From an uncultured Lachnospiraceae bacterium (GTDB lineage Bacteria; Bacillota; Clostridia; Lachnospirales; Lachnospiraceae): a stretch of 64,000 nucleotides of DNA. Positions 1 to 8,088 of the stretch are shown piece by piece (the stretch's first letter is position 1; every line of letters begins with the position of its first letter). The DNA lies in NCBI GenBank assembly GCA_945868435.1, contig CAMBLG010000003.1, forward strand, positions 1 through 64,000. The letters run 5' to 3'. The notes under the pieces are model-generated. The model did not search any database, was not told the origin of the DNA, and saw nothing but the letters and a program-made list of their open reading frames with translations. Made by a program: the position numbers and the translations under genes.

Positions 1-9
1 AGTAACAAC

Positions 10-43
10 GTGGCTTTCAGCCACTTTCACGACACAGTCGTGA
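10..43. terminator. two adjacent small hairpins
   Basis: GTGGCT/AGCCAC (10-24, 3-base loop) and TCACGAC/GTCGTGA (27-43, 3-base loop) lie just past the 3' end of the aminoglycoside kinase. On the minus strand they follow its stop by about 65 bases, so they could end its transcript, although no clear T-run follows. Nothing else is seen in 1-106. Confidence 0.3.
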
Positions 44-106
44 ATAATTCAGGTTCAGTTATCTTCATAAATTCGTCTCCGTAACCAATTTGGGTTATAT
101 TCGAAA

Positions 107-832
107 TCAAAACAACTCATCCAACAAAATATAATACCTCAACTTGTCATAATCCATATCCAGTTCCAATTCCTCTAATAACATTTGATGTGTAAAATCA
201 AAATATTTCTTTCCTCCGTTGTAATGTCCTGCAAAATTGTGATTCAAACTTCTTAACGCAATGGCAATATCCTGCCATCTATCTGCAGGTCCCATTTTGC
301 CAAGATCGATAAATCCACTAATCCTATTGTTTTCAACAAACACATTTGGTAAGCAGAAATCTCCATGAGTAAAAACAATATCTTCTTTGGGGCGATTTAC
401 CTCCAGCCAACATATTAATTCTTCCGGATCTCTGAATCCGCCTTCTCCAAATGTTTCGGTTTCAACATTTTCCATATCAACAAGATTATTTTCTACATTC
501 CATCTGGCCTGTTTCAATCGTTCCTCCAACCTGCTGGTTCGAAATGGACATTTCGTTACATCAACTTTCCATAACGTTCTTAAGCCTTCTGCAACACATC
601 TGATTAACTGTTTGGGATTATTTAGATATTCTTCATCACATAGCATTTTTCCTGTTATTCGTGTCATTAGCGTATACGCTGTTCCATCTTCCACGTAATA
701 TACCGGAATACCGGGAACCGGAACCTGTCCATCCAGCCATGCAACAATATCTTTCTCATTTTTAGTTTCCTCAGATTCAGCTTGTATCTTTAATACATAA
801 TCTGGATAAATCAGCACTTCCGAATCAGACAT
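107..832 (-). CDS. aminoglycoside 3'-phosphotransferase, N-terminally shortened
   Basis: This is an APH(3')-family kinase, which transfers phosphate from ATP to the 3'-hydroxyl of kanamycin-type aminoglycosides in the cytoplasm. The Brenner motif HGDFCLPNVF sits at residues 156-165 (catalytic Asp158, Asn163). The Mg-binding DLG is at 176-178, the ATP-site VLKI lysine is near residue 15, and the family-typical C-terminus YYILLDELF is intact. At 241 residues it is about 20 shorter than usual: the first helix before the nucleotide loop is missing. Its ATG lies inside the end of the upstream truncated nuclease gene (8-base overlap), which suggests a deletion joined the two. Only AGAGA precedes the ATG, a weak ribosome site. 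Activity and substrate are unproven. Confidence 0.8.
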   Translation of the reverse strand: MSDSEVLIYPDYVLKIQAESEETKNEKDIVAWLDGQVPVPGIPVYYVEDGTAYTLMTRITGKMLCDEEYLNNPKQLIRCVAEGLRTLWKVDVTKCPFRTSRLEERLKQARWNVENNLVDMENVETETFGEGGFRDPEELICWLEVNRPKEDIVFTHGDFCLPNVFVENNRISGFIDLGKMGPADRWQDIAIALRSLNHNFAGHYNGGKKYFDFTHQMLLEELELDMDYDKLRYYILLDELF

Positions 833-1175
833 TCTCTCGATTTACTGCACTATCCCAAGGTAAATGAGTATTAATTAAAAGTAAAGTCTTATTCTGAATT
901 TCTATCTTAGCAAATATACAATTTTGATCATATTCAAAACTCTTAATTGAATATCTACTTAGAATACTTAATCCTTCTTCCTCGTTTGCATGTTCATGAA
1001 ACACAGCAAATTGATACCTACATCTTTCAACTAAATCCTGATGCGCTGCTTTGTTAGGTACTTCTTGTAAGCAAATAATATCCGCACTGATTTTAATTAT
1101 TTCTTCTATCAATTGCTGTTTTCGTTCTGGCATACCTGTTGCGGAATTCCATATGTTATAGGTCGCTATTCTCAC
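825..1175 (-). pseudogene. endonuclease/exonuclease/phosphatase family protein, C-terminally truncated
   Basis: The 116 residues match only the N-terminal part of an EEP-fold hydrolase (the DNase I / AP endonuclease-like family, normally about 250 residues). Visible are the first-strand YNIWN motif (6-10), the catalytic CLQEV glutamate near residue 38, and NTHLPWDS near the end. The C-terminal part with the catalytic His and Asp is gone, and the frame stops three residues after AVNRE, where the kinase gene begins. Loss of the active-site half makes it almost certainly non-functional as a nuclease. It may now serve only as the leader that carries ribosomes to the kinase start. Confidence 0.7.
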
Positions 1176-1332
1176 TATGATCCCTCCGACATATCATATA
1201 CAATATCAGAAATCTATTCATACTCTAATACACACTCGCCATCTATAGACTTTATCATCTCTAAACAGCCTTTTTTACTCCTTTACAACAAAAGACACTC
1301 TATACAAAACAAAATGTAGATATTTCTCTTTT

Positions 1333-2761
1333 TTATTTCATCTGAAAATACCTCAACGCATCCTCAATCGCCTTTTCCTTATCCTTCGGACACTGTGGCT
1401 GCTTCGCATCCCCTGATTTAGGCAAATTATAGTTCTCACGCTCTATGATTCCATACTTAGCCTTCACTTGCGCAATATAAAGGTTAGAAACCTTCATCCC
1501 CTCATAATGCTCAGCCACATATTTTTTAATTTCCTCATAAGTAGCCTTACTCTCCGCCGCTGTCAAATCCATCTCATCCATATCAAGAGTCACACTCACA
1601 TGATGCTTCGCCTCATGAAGTTTGGACAATAAACATACCGTCTCGACTGTACTTCCATTTTCCCAACTTATATCATCTATCACAGTACCATTATAATATA
1701 CCGGAAATCTGAAGTGTATATGTTTTAGAAACTTGCCATTTTCAAGGCGCTCCGGGTAAAGTTCAATGCTTTCCACAAAAGTTCCCATGAATTCCTTTTT
1801 CTCAGCATCTGATAATTTGTCATACAGCTTATCAAAGGCAATTAGGAAATTGTAGATTCTGTCCCCTGACAACTGCTTTCTTCGAATATGTGCCAGGCGA
1901 CTCTGTATTTCATCCATATGATTTTCTGTCAGAGCCATTTCATCATATTTATCATAAAAACGCTTTTGCAGGTCATCATATTTCTTCTCATACATGGAAT
2001 CTGTCACATCAAGGTTATCCATCTGGATAGCTATCTTGTCCTTTGACACCTCAAGCTGCCTCATTTTCTTCTTTAATCCATCAAGCTCCTGCTCCAGTTC
2101 AGAGGTATCAACTCTGGCTGCAATCTTCTCTCTGATACCCTTTTCAAAGTCCGGAGAAGTAACCATTTTCTTAATCAGCTCAGCTACTGCATCATTTACA
2201 ATATCCTGTCCCCATTGCTTATGGTAATCGCACTTATGTCCCGTGGTCCCAGTAGGATGCTTACAGGCATAATAGAAATAATCTCTATAAGTGCCACCTT
2301 TTGGATGTCTCTTACGATTTACATTACCATACATATTGGCACCACATCCCGGGCGCTTTAAAATACCGGTCAAAATATGTTCGTGTTTAAGGCTATGCGT
2401 CTTAACGCGCTTCACTCCCGTAGTTTTTCTCTTATCCTGAGCCGCCTTCCATTCTGATTGACTCCGAAATCCTGCATCTTCTGAAGAGAGCTAAGAACAT
2501 CAGCGGCATTTCTTCCAAAACGAGAAAGCTTAAAAACAAGAACATAGTCAATATCATCTGTGCGTGCTTCAATTAACTCAAGCATTTCCTTAAACTGTGG
2601 TCGCCCATCTACGTTTTTACCGGATTTGCCTTCATCAGAAAACTCTCTAACTACAACCATGTCCTGATAATCAGCATATTAAGTTTTTCCTTCTGAGCAT
2701 CTAAACTGAACCCATCGACCTGCATGGCAGTAGATACTCTTGTATATATGTAACATCGTTG
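1333..2761 (-). pseudogene. large serine recombinase, broken in three pieces, fused to an rlmD-type tail
   Basis: Three consecutive minus-strand pieces rebuild a decayed site-specific recombinase. Near 2755-2690 the resolvase start reads YTRVSTAMQVDGFSLDAQ and then runs out of frame. 2660-2412 continues with REFSDEGKSGKN and LSRFGRNAADVL. 2415-1333 carries the zinc ribbon (CGANMYGN, then CKHP and CDYHK), a long coiled coil, and a tail beginning VETV at about residue 257. At FGVN the sequence jumps straight to the pre-zinc-ribbon text, so roughly 200 residues covering the rest of the catalytic domain and the recombinase DNA-binding domain are deleted. The last ~104 residues match the tail of RlmD at 6215, not a recombinase domain. 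It cannot be active. Confidence 0.85.
1637..1644 (-). other. recombination core at the recombinase end (att site)
   Basis: GAGACGGT on the minus strand, encoding the VETV junction in the recombinase remnant. It is identical to the core inside rlmD. Flanking codons on the tail side (CLLSKL versus VLLSQL) are similar in protein but differ in bases. Confidence 0.55.
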
Positions 2762-2774
2762 CTTTTTCAAATAA

Positions 2775-3632
2775 TCACTCCCCATCCTGTGGTAATTTTC
2801 CCGATTCCTTTGCCAGCTTCTTCTCTTGGGATTTTACTCTTCGCTCCAATTTTTTAATATCTTCTGAAGGTGGTAATTCCTCTGGTTTTATACCTCTAGT
2901 TCCAAGCATTTCGCGCACAGACAAATTATTCTGTACATGCTCAGTCGTAATTGCCCCTTCCCCCTGTAAGTCTTTTTCTTCAACATTATAATTTGTCATT
3001 TCAGTTGCAAGATTCTTTGCCGCAATTGTCAGCGTTGGTAAAAAATCAGCTAAAGGCCTTTTATCACTAACTCCTAATTTTTTCTTCATATCCTGTGTAG
3101 ATTTCCCGCCAAACAAAGCCTGGTCACCTCTTGACCTAATGCGACCAAAACCAGCATCATCTACACCACGCTCATAGATATTTTGTGATAATCTTTTTTC
3201 TGATTCACGAAGTTTTCCTCTTGCCTCAGTCCTTTCAATATACGCAATTCTTTCTTCAATCAATTCCTGCTTTCTTGTCTGAACCGCAAAATAACTCTGT
3301 GCAAAGGCAATCTCTTCTTTTCTAGGATCACCATTTTGAGCGATAAGATAACATGCATATCTAGTAAGCATAATATCATCAACTTCCCTTTTGGCACCTT
3401 TCGGTAAATCTATCATTTTGCCGGTGCCGGCAAAATGATCAGACACCTCTATTCCAGCACTTTCACATGATTCCTTCGCTCTTTCAATAGCTTCCTTAAA
3501 ACGCCTCCATGTTGCATATCCCAGACATTCCATTAGTTCCCTGGCATACCAAAATTCAACACTACCGTCTTCAGTTGTATGCATAATATCATCAAATGTT
3601 TTTTTCATCGTCATTATCGTCTTTTTGTCCAT
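2775..3632 (-). CDS. DinD-like DNA-damage-inducible protein
   Basis: This 285-residue protein matches the DinD family, known in E. coli as LexA-regulated and reported to modulate RecA filaments. Recognisable segments are WYARELMECLGYATWRRF (28-45), TRYACYLIAQNGDPRKEEIA, FAQSYFAVQTRKQELIEER, and a C-terminal charged helix (about 255-280) likely to be a coiled coil. Full length for the family. It lies between the broken recombinase and the XRE gene, on the same strand, inside the element. No LexA box was identified upstream. The gene contains a perfect 28-base palindrome (separate entry). Function in this host is inferred only from family. Confidence 0.8.
   Translation of the reverse strand: MDKKTIMTMKKTFDDIMHTTEDGSVEFWYARELMECLGYATWRRFKEAIERAKESCESAGIEVSDHFAGTGKMIDLPKGAKREVDDIMLTRYACYLIAQNGDPRKEEIAFAQSYFAVQTRKQELIEERIAYIERTEARGKLRESEKRLSQNIYERGVDDAGFGRIRSRGDQALFGGKSTQDMKKKLGVSDKRPLADFLPTLTIAAKNLATEMTNYNVEEKDLQGEGAITTEHVQNNLSVREMLGTRGIKPEELPPSEDIKKLERRVKSQEKKLAKESGKLPQDGE
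3412..3439. repeat. perfect 28-base palindrome inside the DinD-like gene
   Basis: Two 13-base arms, ATCATTTTGCCGG and its exact complement, are separated by TG. It encodes the DHFAGTGKMI stretch of the DinD-like protein. Either a protein-coding coincidence or a retained binding or hairpin site. Confidence 0.6.
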
Positions 3633-3715
3633 TATTTCAGATTCTCCTTCATCCTATATCCAATTATATACAACCAGATTTCAGTACATTTCTAAAGTGG
3701 TCGAATTCGACTACT

Positions 3716-3943
3716 TTAATCTTCTTTCTTCTCCTTATTCATCTGCTCCGCTTTCACATAATACTCCAGCAAGCGCAAAAAATACTTAGGCACACGCTTC
3801 TTGCCATGCTCCCAGTCACTTACTGTCATGTATGGAATTTCAAAGTATTCACAGAACTGATTGCGATTCATCCCTGTACTTTCTCTAAGCTCAATTAAAA
3901 TATCTTTTGCATCCCTATCATCATTCAAAATGTTATCTTTCAT
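3716..3943 (-). CDS. XRE-type helix-turn-helix regulator
   Basis: A 75-residue DNA-binding protein. The helix-turn-helix is NRNQFCEYFEIPYMTVSDWE (about 28-47), followed by a GKKRVPKYFLRLLEYY segment and a charged tail. AAGGAG sits 7-8 bases before the ATG. The promoter directly upstream holds two copies of ACGC-N3-GCGT, one inside the spacer and one between the -10 and the ribosome site, so the protein very probably represses itself. It probably also controls the DinD-like gene downstream (about 80 bases away, same strand). Confidence 0.75.
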   Translation of the reverse strand: MKDNILNDDRDAKDILIELRESTGMNRNQFCEYFEIPYMTVSDWEHGKKRVPKYFLRLLEYYVKAEQMNKEKKED

Positions 3944-3958
3944 ATCACCGCTCCTTTC

Positions 3959-4005
3959 ACGCTATGCGTTATTTGTATTTTAACACGCAATGCGTGAAAA
4001 TTCAA
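3959..4005 (-). promoter_or_regulatory. promoter with two palindromic operators for the XRE regulator
   Basis: On the minus strand the -35 TTGAAT (4000-4005) and -10 TAAAAT (3977-3982) are separated by exactly 17 bases. Palindrome 1, CACGCAATGCGTG as read on plus (3984-3996), fills the spacer. Palindrome 2, ACGCTATGCGT (3959-3969), lies downstream of the -10 and abuts the ribosome site. Centres are 26 bases apart. The placement is that of a steric repressor site. Confidence 0.7.
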
Positions 4006-4085
4006 GGTTAAGTTCATAATCCTGATTGTACCTCCCAACAATAATCTTTCATAATATTCACGACTTTCTGTACTGCCTTGTCACG

Positions 4086-4142
4086 TAAAAAAAGTGATGC
4101 CCAGCGGCATCACTTAGCAAGAATTTACTTTGTAAATTCTTG
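4086..4142 (-). terminator. rho-independent terminator plus a second hairpin
   Basis: AAGTGATGCC/GGCATCACTT (4092-4115, loop of 4) is followed on the minus strand by seven T residues, a textbook terminator for the unit ending at 4232. A second perfect hairpin, CAAGAATTTAC/GTAAATTCTTG (4118-4142), lies just before it. Confidence 0.75.
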
Positions 4143-4180
4143 TCGGCATCCCACTACATATGAGCACTTTCCTATTCCAC

Positions 4181-4212
4181 AAAAAAGGAACCGATTGCTC
4201 GATTCCTTTTTT
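4181..4212. terminator. bidirectional terminator
   Basis: AAAAAAGGAA pairs with TTCCTTTTTT across a short loop containing a further CGA/TCG pair. T-runs occur on both strands. It lies 20 bases past the stop of the small gene at 4232. Confidence 0.65.
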
Positions 4213-4231
4213 GCACTAATATCATTTATCG

Positions 4232-4510
4232 TTATTTAAAATTATCTGCATACTTTGGATTACACTTCAGTTGTTCCTTTATCTTCTCCGGGAAACCTGC
4301 AATCGCAAATTCCAAAAACTTTGCTTCACATACATATAGTTTACCACCCATCGGATTTACATTTTTCAGTATTATGGTTTCGAACCGGTCACTACAAGGA
4401 AAACTCTTTTTTTTCAGTTGCCCTGCCTGCTCTTGCGTATTTCTCATACAAGGCTCCCACCATTGTCTGAATTTCAAATAATGTTCAAATGCTGAATCAA
4501 AGTAATACAA
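4232..4510 (-). CDS. small protein of unknown function
   Basis: 92 residues with no family I recognise. Rich in aromatic residues near the start (MYYFDSAFEHYLKFRQWWEP), four cysteines, and no signal peptide or membrane segment. The sequence begins abruptly, as if it were the C-terminal part of a longer protein, and no strong ribosome site is evident. It is followed by two terminators and preceded on the same strand by the methyltransferase (60-base gap). It may be a fragment. Confidence 0.4.
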   Translation of the reverse strand: MYYFDSAFEHYLKFRQWWEPCMRNTQEQAGQLKKKSFPCSDRFETIILKNVNPMGGKLYVCEAKFLEFAIAGFPEKIKEQLKCNPKYADNFK

Positions 4511-4570
4511 TGCTTTCTCATACTCCTAAAATAGCTTGATGTCAACAAAAAGTTTTCATTTCTATAATAT

Positions 4571-5266
4571 TTATTTTGTCAAAAGCAGATGATGAAAAAA
4601 GGCCACACTCCTATACTCGGGACTCTGTGCTACTCTCATCTCCAATTGCATCATCTTATCCTGCCATTCTTCATTCCCATGCTTTTCCTGGTTCTGTTGT
4701 AAATCCCAAAAGGTTCTGATACCAAAGACTTCAATAATTTTTAGCCCTGGTTCCCACTTTAAAATATCTTCATCCTCATAATATCTGATTGTACCAAACT
4801 TAGAGGCCGTTGAATTTTCTCCATCAAGAAGTGCATTTGCCTTTTCAAACTCATCAAGCAAAACTGCCATCTGCATTACTCTTCCGGCTCTATTGTGCTT
4901 TGCAATGGATAGAATGCCATCTTTCTTTAAAACTCGTGCTAAAGCTTTTACCACAGCCTCTTTATCATCAATGTATTCCAGCACATTGTGACATATGATA
5001 ACGTCAAAAGTATCGTCATTAAATGTGTCCAAAGCATTAACATCTCCAACGATCTGAGAGTACTCATAATCTTTCCATGCATTAGTAAGCATTTCCTCAG
5101 ATGGCTCTATGGCAGTAACATTATTTTTCTTGGCAAAATGATTTGCTGTAATTCCTTCGCCGCTACCAAAATCAAGAATCTTCTTTCCTTCTATGTTACC
5201 AAGCTGTTTCCATACAATTTTCTTAAACAATCTCTCCCATGCAGGAAGCTCTGTAATATCGTGCAT
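4571..5266 (-). CDS. class I SAM-dependent methyltransferase
   Basis: 231 residues. The SAM-binding motif I is ILDFGSGEGIT (30-40), followed by the acidic motif AIEP, then DVNALDTFNDDTFDVIICHNVLEY and the post-motif LARVLKKDGILSIAKHN. This is a Methyltransf_11 fold. Substrate is unknown; the closest general type is the SmtA/CmoM-like small-molecule or tRNA methylases, and no substrate domain is diagnostic. It lies 21 bases downstream of the NUDIX fusion gene on the same strand and is likely co-transcribed, as element cargo. Confidence 0.7.
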   Translation of the reverse strand: MHDITELPAWERLFKKIVWKQLGNIEGKKILDFGSGEGITANHFAKKNNVTAIEPSEEMLTNAWKDYEYSQIVGDVNALDTFNDDTFDVIICHNVLEYIDDKEAVVKALARVLKKDGILSIAKHNRAGRVMQMAVLLDEFEKANALLDGENSTASKFGTIRYYEDEDILKWEPGLKIIEVFGIRTFWDLQQNQEKHGNEEWQDKMMQLEMRVAQSPEYRSVAFFHHLLLTK

Positions 5267-5287
5267 CTATCGCTATCCTTTTTCTCT

Positions 5288-6181
5288 TTATTTTACTATA
5301 ACTCCACAGAAAAACTGCTCCTGAAATGAAATCTGTGCATAAATTTCATTATCCGTAGGAATCTCTATATCGTTTGGAATTATGCCATCATCATCACATG
5401 GAACTACAATCCATTTTGTTTCATTATCATCATACCGATGATAAACAGCAATAACTTTACCCGTAAATTCTTGTTCAGCAGATTTTACCCCTAAAAGATA
5501 AATATCTTGTTCTACTCCATCTCCTCCTAACACTCCGGAAACATACCCATAGTTAACTGGGTAATACAAATCCTTGTGGCGCGGATGGAAACTGCCCATA
5601 GGTCGATCAATTTTTCCTTTTACTATCTGCCCAATAATATTGCAATATCTATCAGAAGGTATCGGATTAGCTTCAAAACCAAACAAGTCTCCCATATTAA
5701 GGCAGCACTCACCCTTGTCATACATTTCCTTAATCTCAGCAACTGTAAGCCACTTTGTCTGTATAACTTCTTTGGTAGTTGCTCTTGCTAAATCTGGTTC
5801 TTCGGTTGTTTCAAAATAAAAGGAATCTCTTATCCAGTTATGACGCCTTCCATCATAAGATGTCGCAACCTTCGTAGCTAAAATACTGGCATTTTCTGGA
5901 CACAAAGAAATTCCAACTTCTTCAAAGACTTCTCTTAATGCCGCATCCAAGCTTGTATCACCAGAAATCGCATGTCCAGCCACAGTTTCCCATTTTAATG
6001 GATCTGTATCTTTATCCGCTGAACGCTGAGATACCAAATATTTACCAGTATTTGCATTCTTAATCCAAACCATTACCCACATGTGGAATTCATCCTCCTC
6101 AAGAGCTCCCTGTTCTCCTCGAAGACAAGTCTTCCCTGTCGGTCTTCTATCTTTTGAATATACATCCCATACTTCACTCAT
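5288..6181 (-). CDS. NUDIX hydrolase fused to a small inorganic-pyrophosphatase-like domain
   Basis: 297 residues in two parts. Residues 1-165 are an IPP-isomerase-like NUDIX domain: the box reads G-x5-D-x7-REVFEEVGI (about 77-99), with Asp in place of the first Glu. Residues about 185-295 match the compact pyrophosphatase-like proteins of Clostridia: DRPMGSFHPRHKDLYYPVN, YGYVSG, QDIYLLGV, EFTGKVIAVYHR, KWIVVP, ISFQEQFF. NUDIX enzymes commonly release pyrophosphate, so a fused pyrophosphatase would pull the reaction forward; that coupling is my inference. The gene sits directly after rlmD (33 bases) and before the methyltransferase. Substrate unknown. Confidence 0.7.
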   Translation of the reverse strand: MSEVWDVYSKDRRPTGKTCLRGEQGALEEDEFHMWVMVWIKNANTGKYLVSQRSADKDTDPLKWETVAGHAISGDTSLDAALREVFEEVGISLCPENASILATKVATSYDGRRHNWIRDSFYFETTEEPDLARATTKEVIQTKWLTVAEIKEMYDKGECCLNMGDLFGFEANPIPSDRYCNIIGQIVKGKIDRPMGSFHPRHKDLYYPVNYGYVSGVLGGDGVEQDIYLLGVKSAEQEFTGKVIAVYHRYDDNETKWIVVPCDDDGIIPNDIEIPTDNEIYAQISFQEQFFCGVIVK

Positions 6182-6214
6182 TTAATACTGCACTCCCCAT
6201 CATTATCTTAATAA

Positions 6215-7990
6215 TCAGATCATCTGAAACGCCTTCAACGCATTTATAATTGCCTCTTCCTTCTCCTTCGGGCACCGTGGCTGTCTAGCATCCTCAGACT
6301 TTGGCAAATTGAAATTCTCAGCCAATTCAATACCACATTTCCGTTTTACCTGAGCAATATAGAGATTCGAAACCTTCATCCCATCATTATGTTCTGCAAC
6401 ATACTTTTTTATCTTTTCATAGGTTGCCTTGGTCTCAGCAGAAGTTCCTTCCAATTCGGCTACATCCACATCTACATCAATATAATCATCCGGCTTCTGA
6501 CGGAGTTGGGAAAGAAGAACAACCGTCTCCACATGCGTAGTATTTCCGAACTGGTCAAATGCCCTTACCCGTTTCAGCTCATAGCCCCCGTCCACGAGGA
6601 CCCGCAAATCCCGCGCCAAAGTGGCGGAATCGCAGCTCACATACACGATGCGGTCCGGGCGCATCTGAAGCATGGTGGACAGGCAGACGCCGTCGCAACC
6701 CTTTCGGGGCGGGTCAACGACAATGACATCCGGGTGGCGCATGGAAGATACGGAGTCGCTCTCTTCATAAAACTCCGGCAATACCTCCTCCGCTTTTCCC
6801 ACAAAGAATTCCGCATTGGTAATGCCGTTTAGCTTTGCGTTGCTTCTGGCATCCTCGATGGCCTGGGGTACAATCTCCACGCCGTAGACCTGCTTTGCCT
6901 TTTGGGACAGGAACAGGGAAATGGTTCCGATTCCGCAGTACAGATCCCAGACGCTTTCCGTTCCGGTCAGGCCCGCGTACTCCAACGCCATGCTGTACAA
7001 CTTCTCCGTCTGCACCGGATTGACCTGGTAGAATGATTGCGGAGAGATGTGATAAGCGATTGCGGTATCTGTAAGGGCAAACTCCTCAGTAGATACCTCA
7101 TCTGATGACTCCTCTGCCTGCACTGCTGCACCGTTGCATACTACACTCTTCTCGCCTCCGCAACTTCTCAAATGTATATAGTCCGTAATATACGGCATAC
7201 CCCAGATGCACTTCGTCTCCTTCCCCAGAATCACATTGGTGCGCTCCCGATTCACATTGATGGAGATGGAAGTCATACCCTCGATACCGCGGAGCCTCTC
7301 AATCAATGCCTCCTGCTCCGGCAGGCGTCCGCCATTTATGATCAGGCAGACCATAATCTCTTTTGTCGTAAAACCATAGCGGATCAGGACATGGCGCACC
7401 AGCCCACTTCCGTCCTTCTCATCGTAGGCCGGAATCTGAAACTCCTCCATCCATTGGCGGATAATGCCGAGAATCGGGCGATTCTCCTCCACGCCCAACA
7501 GACAGTCCTCCACCGGAATAATGCTGTGGGTTCTGGCCGCGTAAAACCCGGTTATCACATTTCCGTCCCGGTCATATCCCACCGGAAACTGCGCCTTGTT
7601 ACGATAGCGGTATGGCTCGTCCATTCCAACAATCGGCTCCATAACGGTGTCAATCTCCTCCTTGGAAAAAGCGCCAATCCGCATCAGATTATTCCTGACC
7701 TTGTTCTCCTTGAATTCCAACTGCTTCTCGTAGGAAAGCGCCTGGATCTGGCAGCCCCCGCAGCGTCTGTGCAGCGCACACCGCGGTGTCACGCGGTTCG
7801 CAGATGGCGCAAGAAGCTCCTCCACCTTGGCATAACCATAGTTTTTCTTAAGTTTGATGGCCCTCGCCCGGATGACATCGCCAATCAGCGCATCCTTCAC
7901 GAAAAATGTCATGCCCTCATAGTGGCCGATTCCTTCCCCGTCCACTCCCATATCCGTAATTTCCAATTCAAAAATATCGTTCTTCTTCAT
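6215..7990 (-). CDS. rlmD: 23S rRNA (uracil-C5)-methyltransferase with mobile-element-supplied tail
   Basis: An RlmD/RumA-family enzyme that methylates a uracil of 23S rRNA using SAM. An N-terminal TRAM domain is followed by the iron-sulfur cysteines CALHRRCGGC and CLLGVE. The SAM site is WDLYCGIGTISL, then DPPRKGCDG and the catalytic Cys in YVSCDSATLARDL. The enzyme proper ends at HVETVVLLS. Another ~95 residues follow, not needed for catalysis and near-homologous to the tail on the recombinase at 1333, marking the integration point. I start at the second Met (MKKNDIF), which has GGAAG upstream; an alternative ATG lies 18 bases earlier at 8008. Confidence 0.9.
   Translation of the reverse strand: MKKNDIFELEITDMGVDGEGIGHYEGMTFFVKDALIGDVIRARAIKLKKNYGYAKVEELLAPSANRVTPRCALHRRCGGCQIQALSYEKQLEFKENKVRNNLMRIGAFSKEEIDTVMEPIVGMDEPYRYRNKAQFPVGYDRDGNVITGFYAARTHSIIPVEDCLLGVEENRPILGIIRQWMEEFQIPAYDEKDGSGLVRHVLIRYGFTTKEIMVCLIINGGRLPEQEALIERLRGIEGMTSISINVNRERTNVILGKETKCIWGMPYITDYIHLRSCGGEKSVVCNGAAVQAEESSDEVSTEEFALTDTAIAYHISPQSFYQVNPVQTEKLYSMALEYAGLTGTESVWDLYCGIGTISLFLSQKAKQVYGVEIVPQAIEDARSNAKLNGITNAEFFVGKAEEVLPEFYEESDSVSSMRHPDVIVVDPPRKGCDGVCLSTMLQMRPDRIVYVSCDSATLARDLRVLVDGGYELKRVRAFDQFGNTTHVETVVLLSQLRQKPDDYIDVDVDVAELEGTSAETKATYEKIKKYVAEHNDGMKVSNLYIAQVKRKCGIELAENFNLPKSEDARQPRCPKEKEEAIINALKAFQMI
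6522..6529 (-). other. recombination core inside rlmD (att site)
   Basis: GAGACGGT on the minus strand within the HVETVVLL codons of rlmD, identical to the core at 1637-1644. Text upstream is enzyme, text downstream is the exchangeable tail. Confidence 0.55.
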
Positions 7991-8088
7991 CCTGCTTCCA
8001 TTCCTCATCGCACAGAAAAATGCATCACATACAACAAATAGGAGACTCCGAAAAGAATCTCCTATCCCAATTCCACATAAACTTCCAA

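Larger units (their letters stand above)
1637..6529. mobile_element. degenerate integrative element inserted in the 3' end of rlmD
   Basis: Everything between the two VETV sites is bounded by the same coding text: rlmD VETV plus tail on one side, recombinase VETV plus tail on the other. The shared core is GAGACGGT on the minus strand. A serine recombinase crossing over at that codon gives this arrangement, with rlmD receiving the element's tail and the recombinase receiving the host's. Cargo, all minus strand, is a DinD-like gene, an XRE repressor, a small unknown gene, a methyltransferase and a NUDIX-pyrophosphatase. It is AT-richer than the core. No conjugation or replication genes remain, so it is a fixed remnant. 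Confidence 0.7.

Noticed and set aside
1..106. Further MITE copy at the left edge (hairpins CACGAC/GTCGTG and TTCAGGTTCAG)
   Set aside because: The hairpin motif is similar in style to the inside of the MITE at 35637, but the terminal sequence does not match over more than a few bases.
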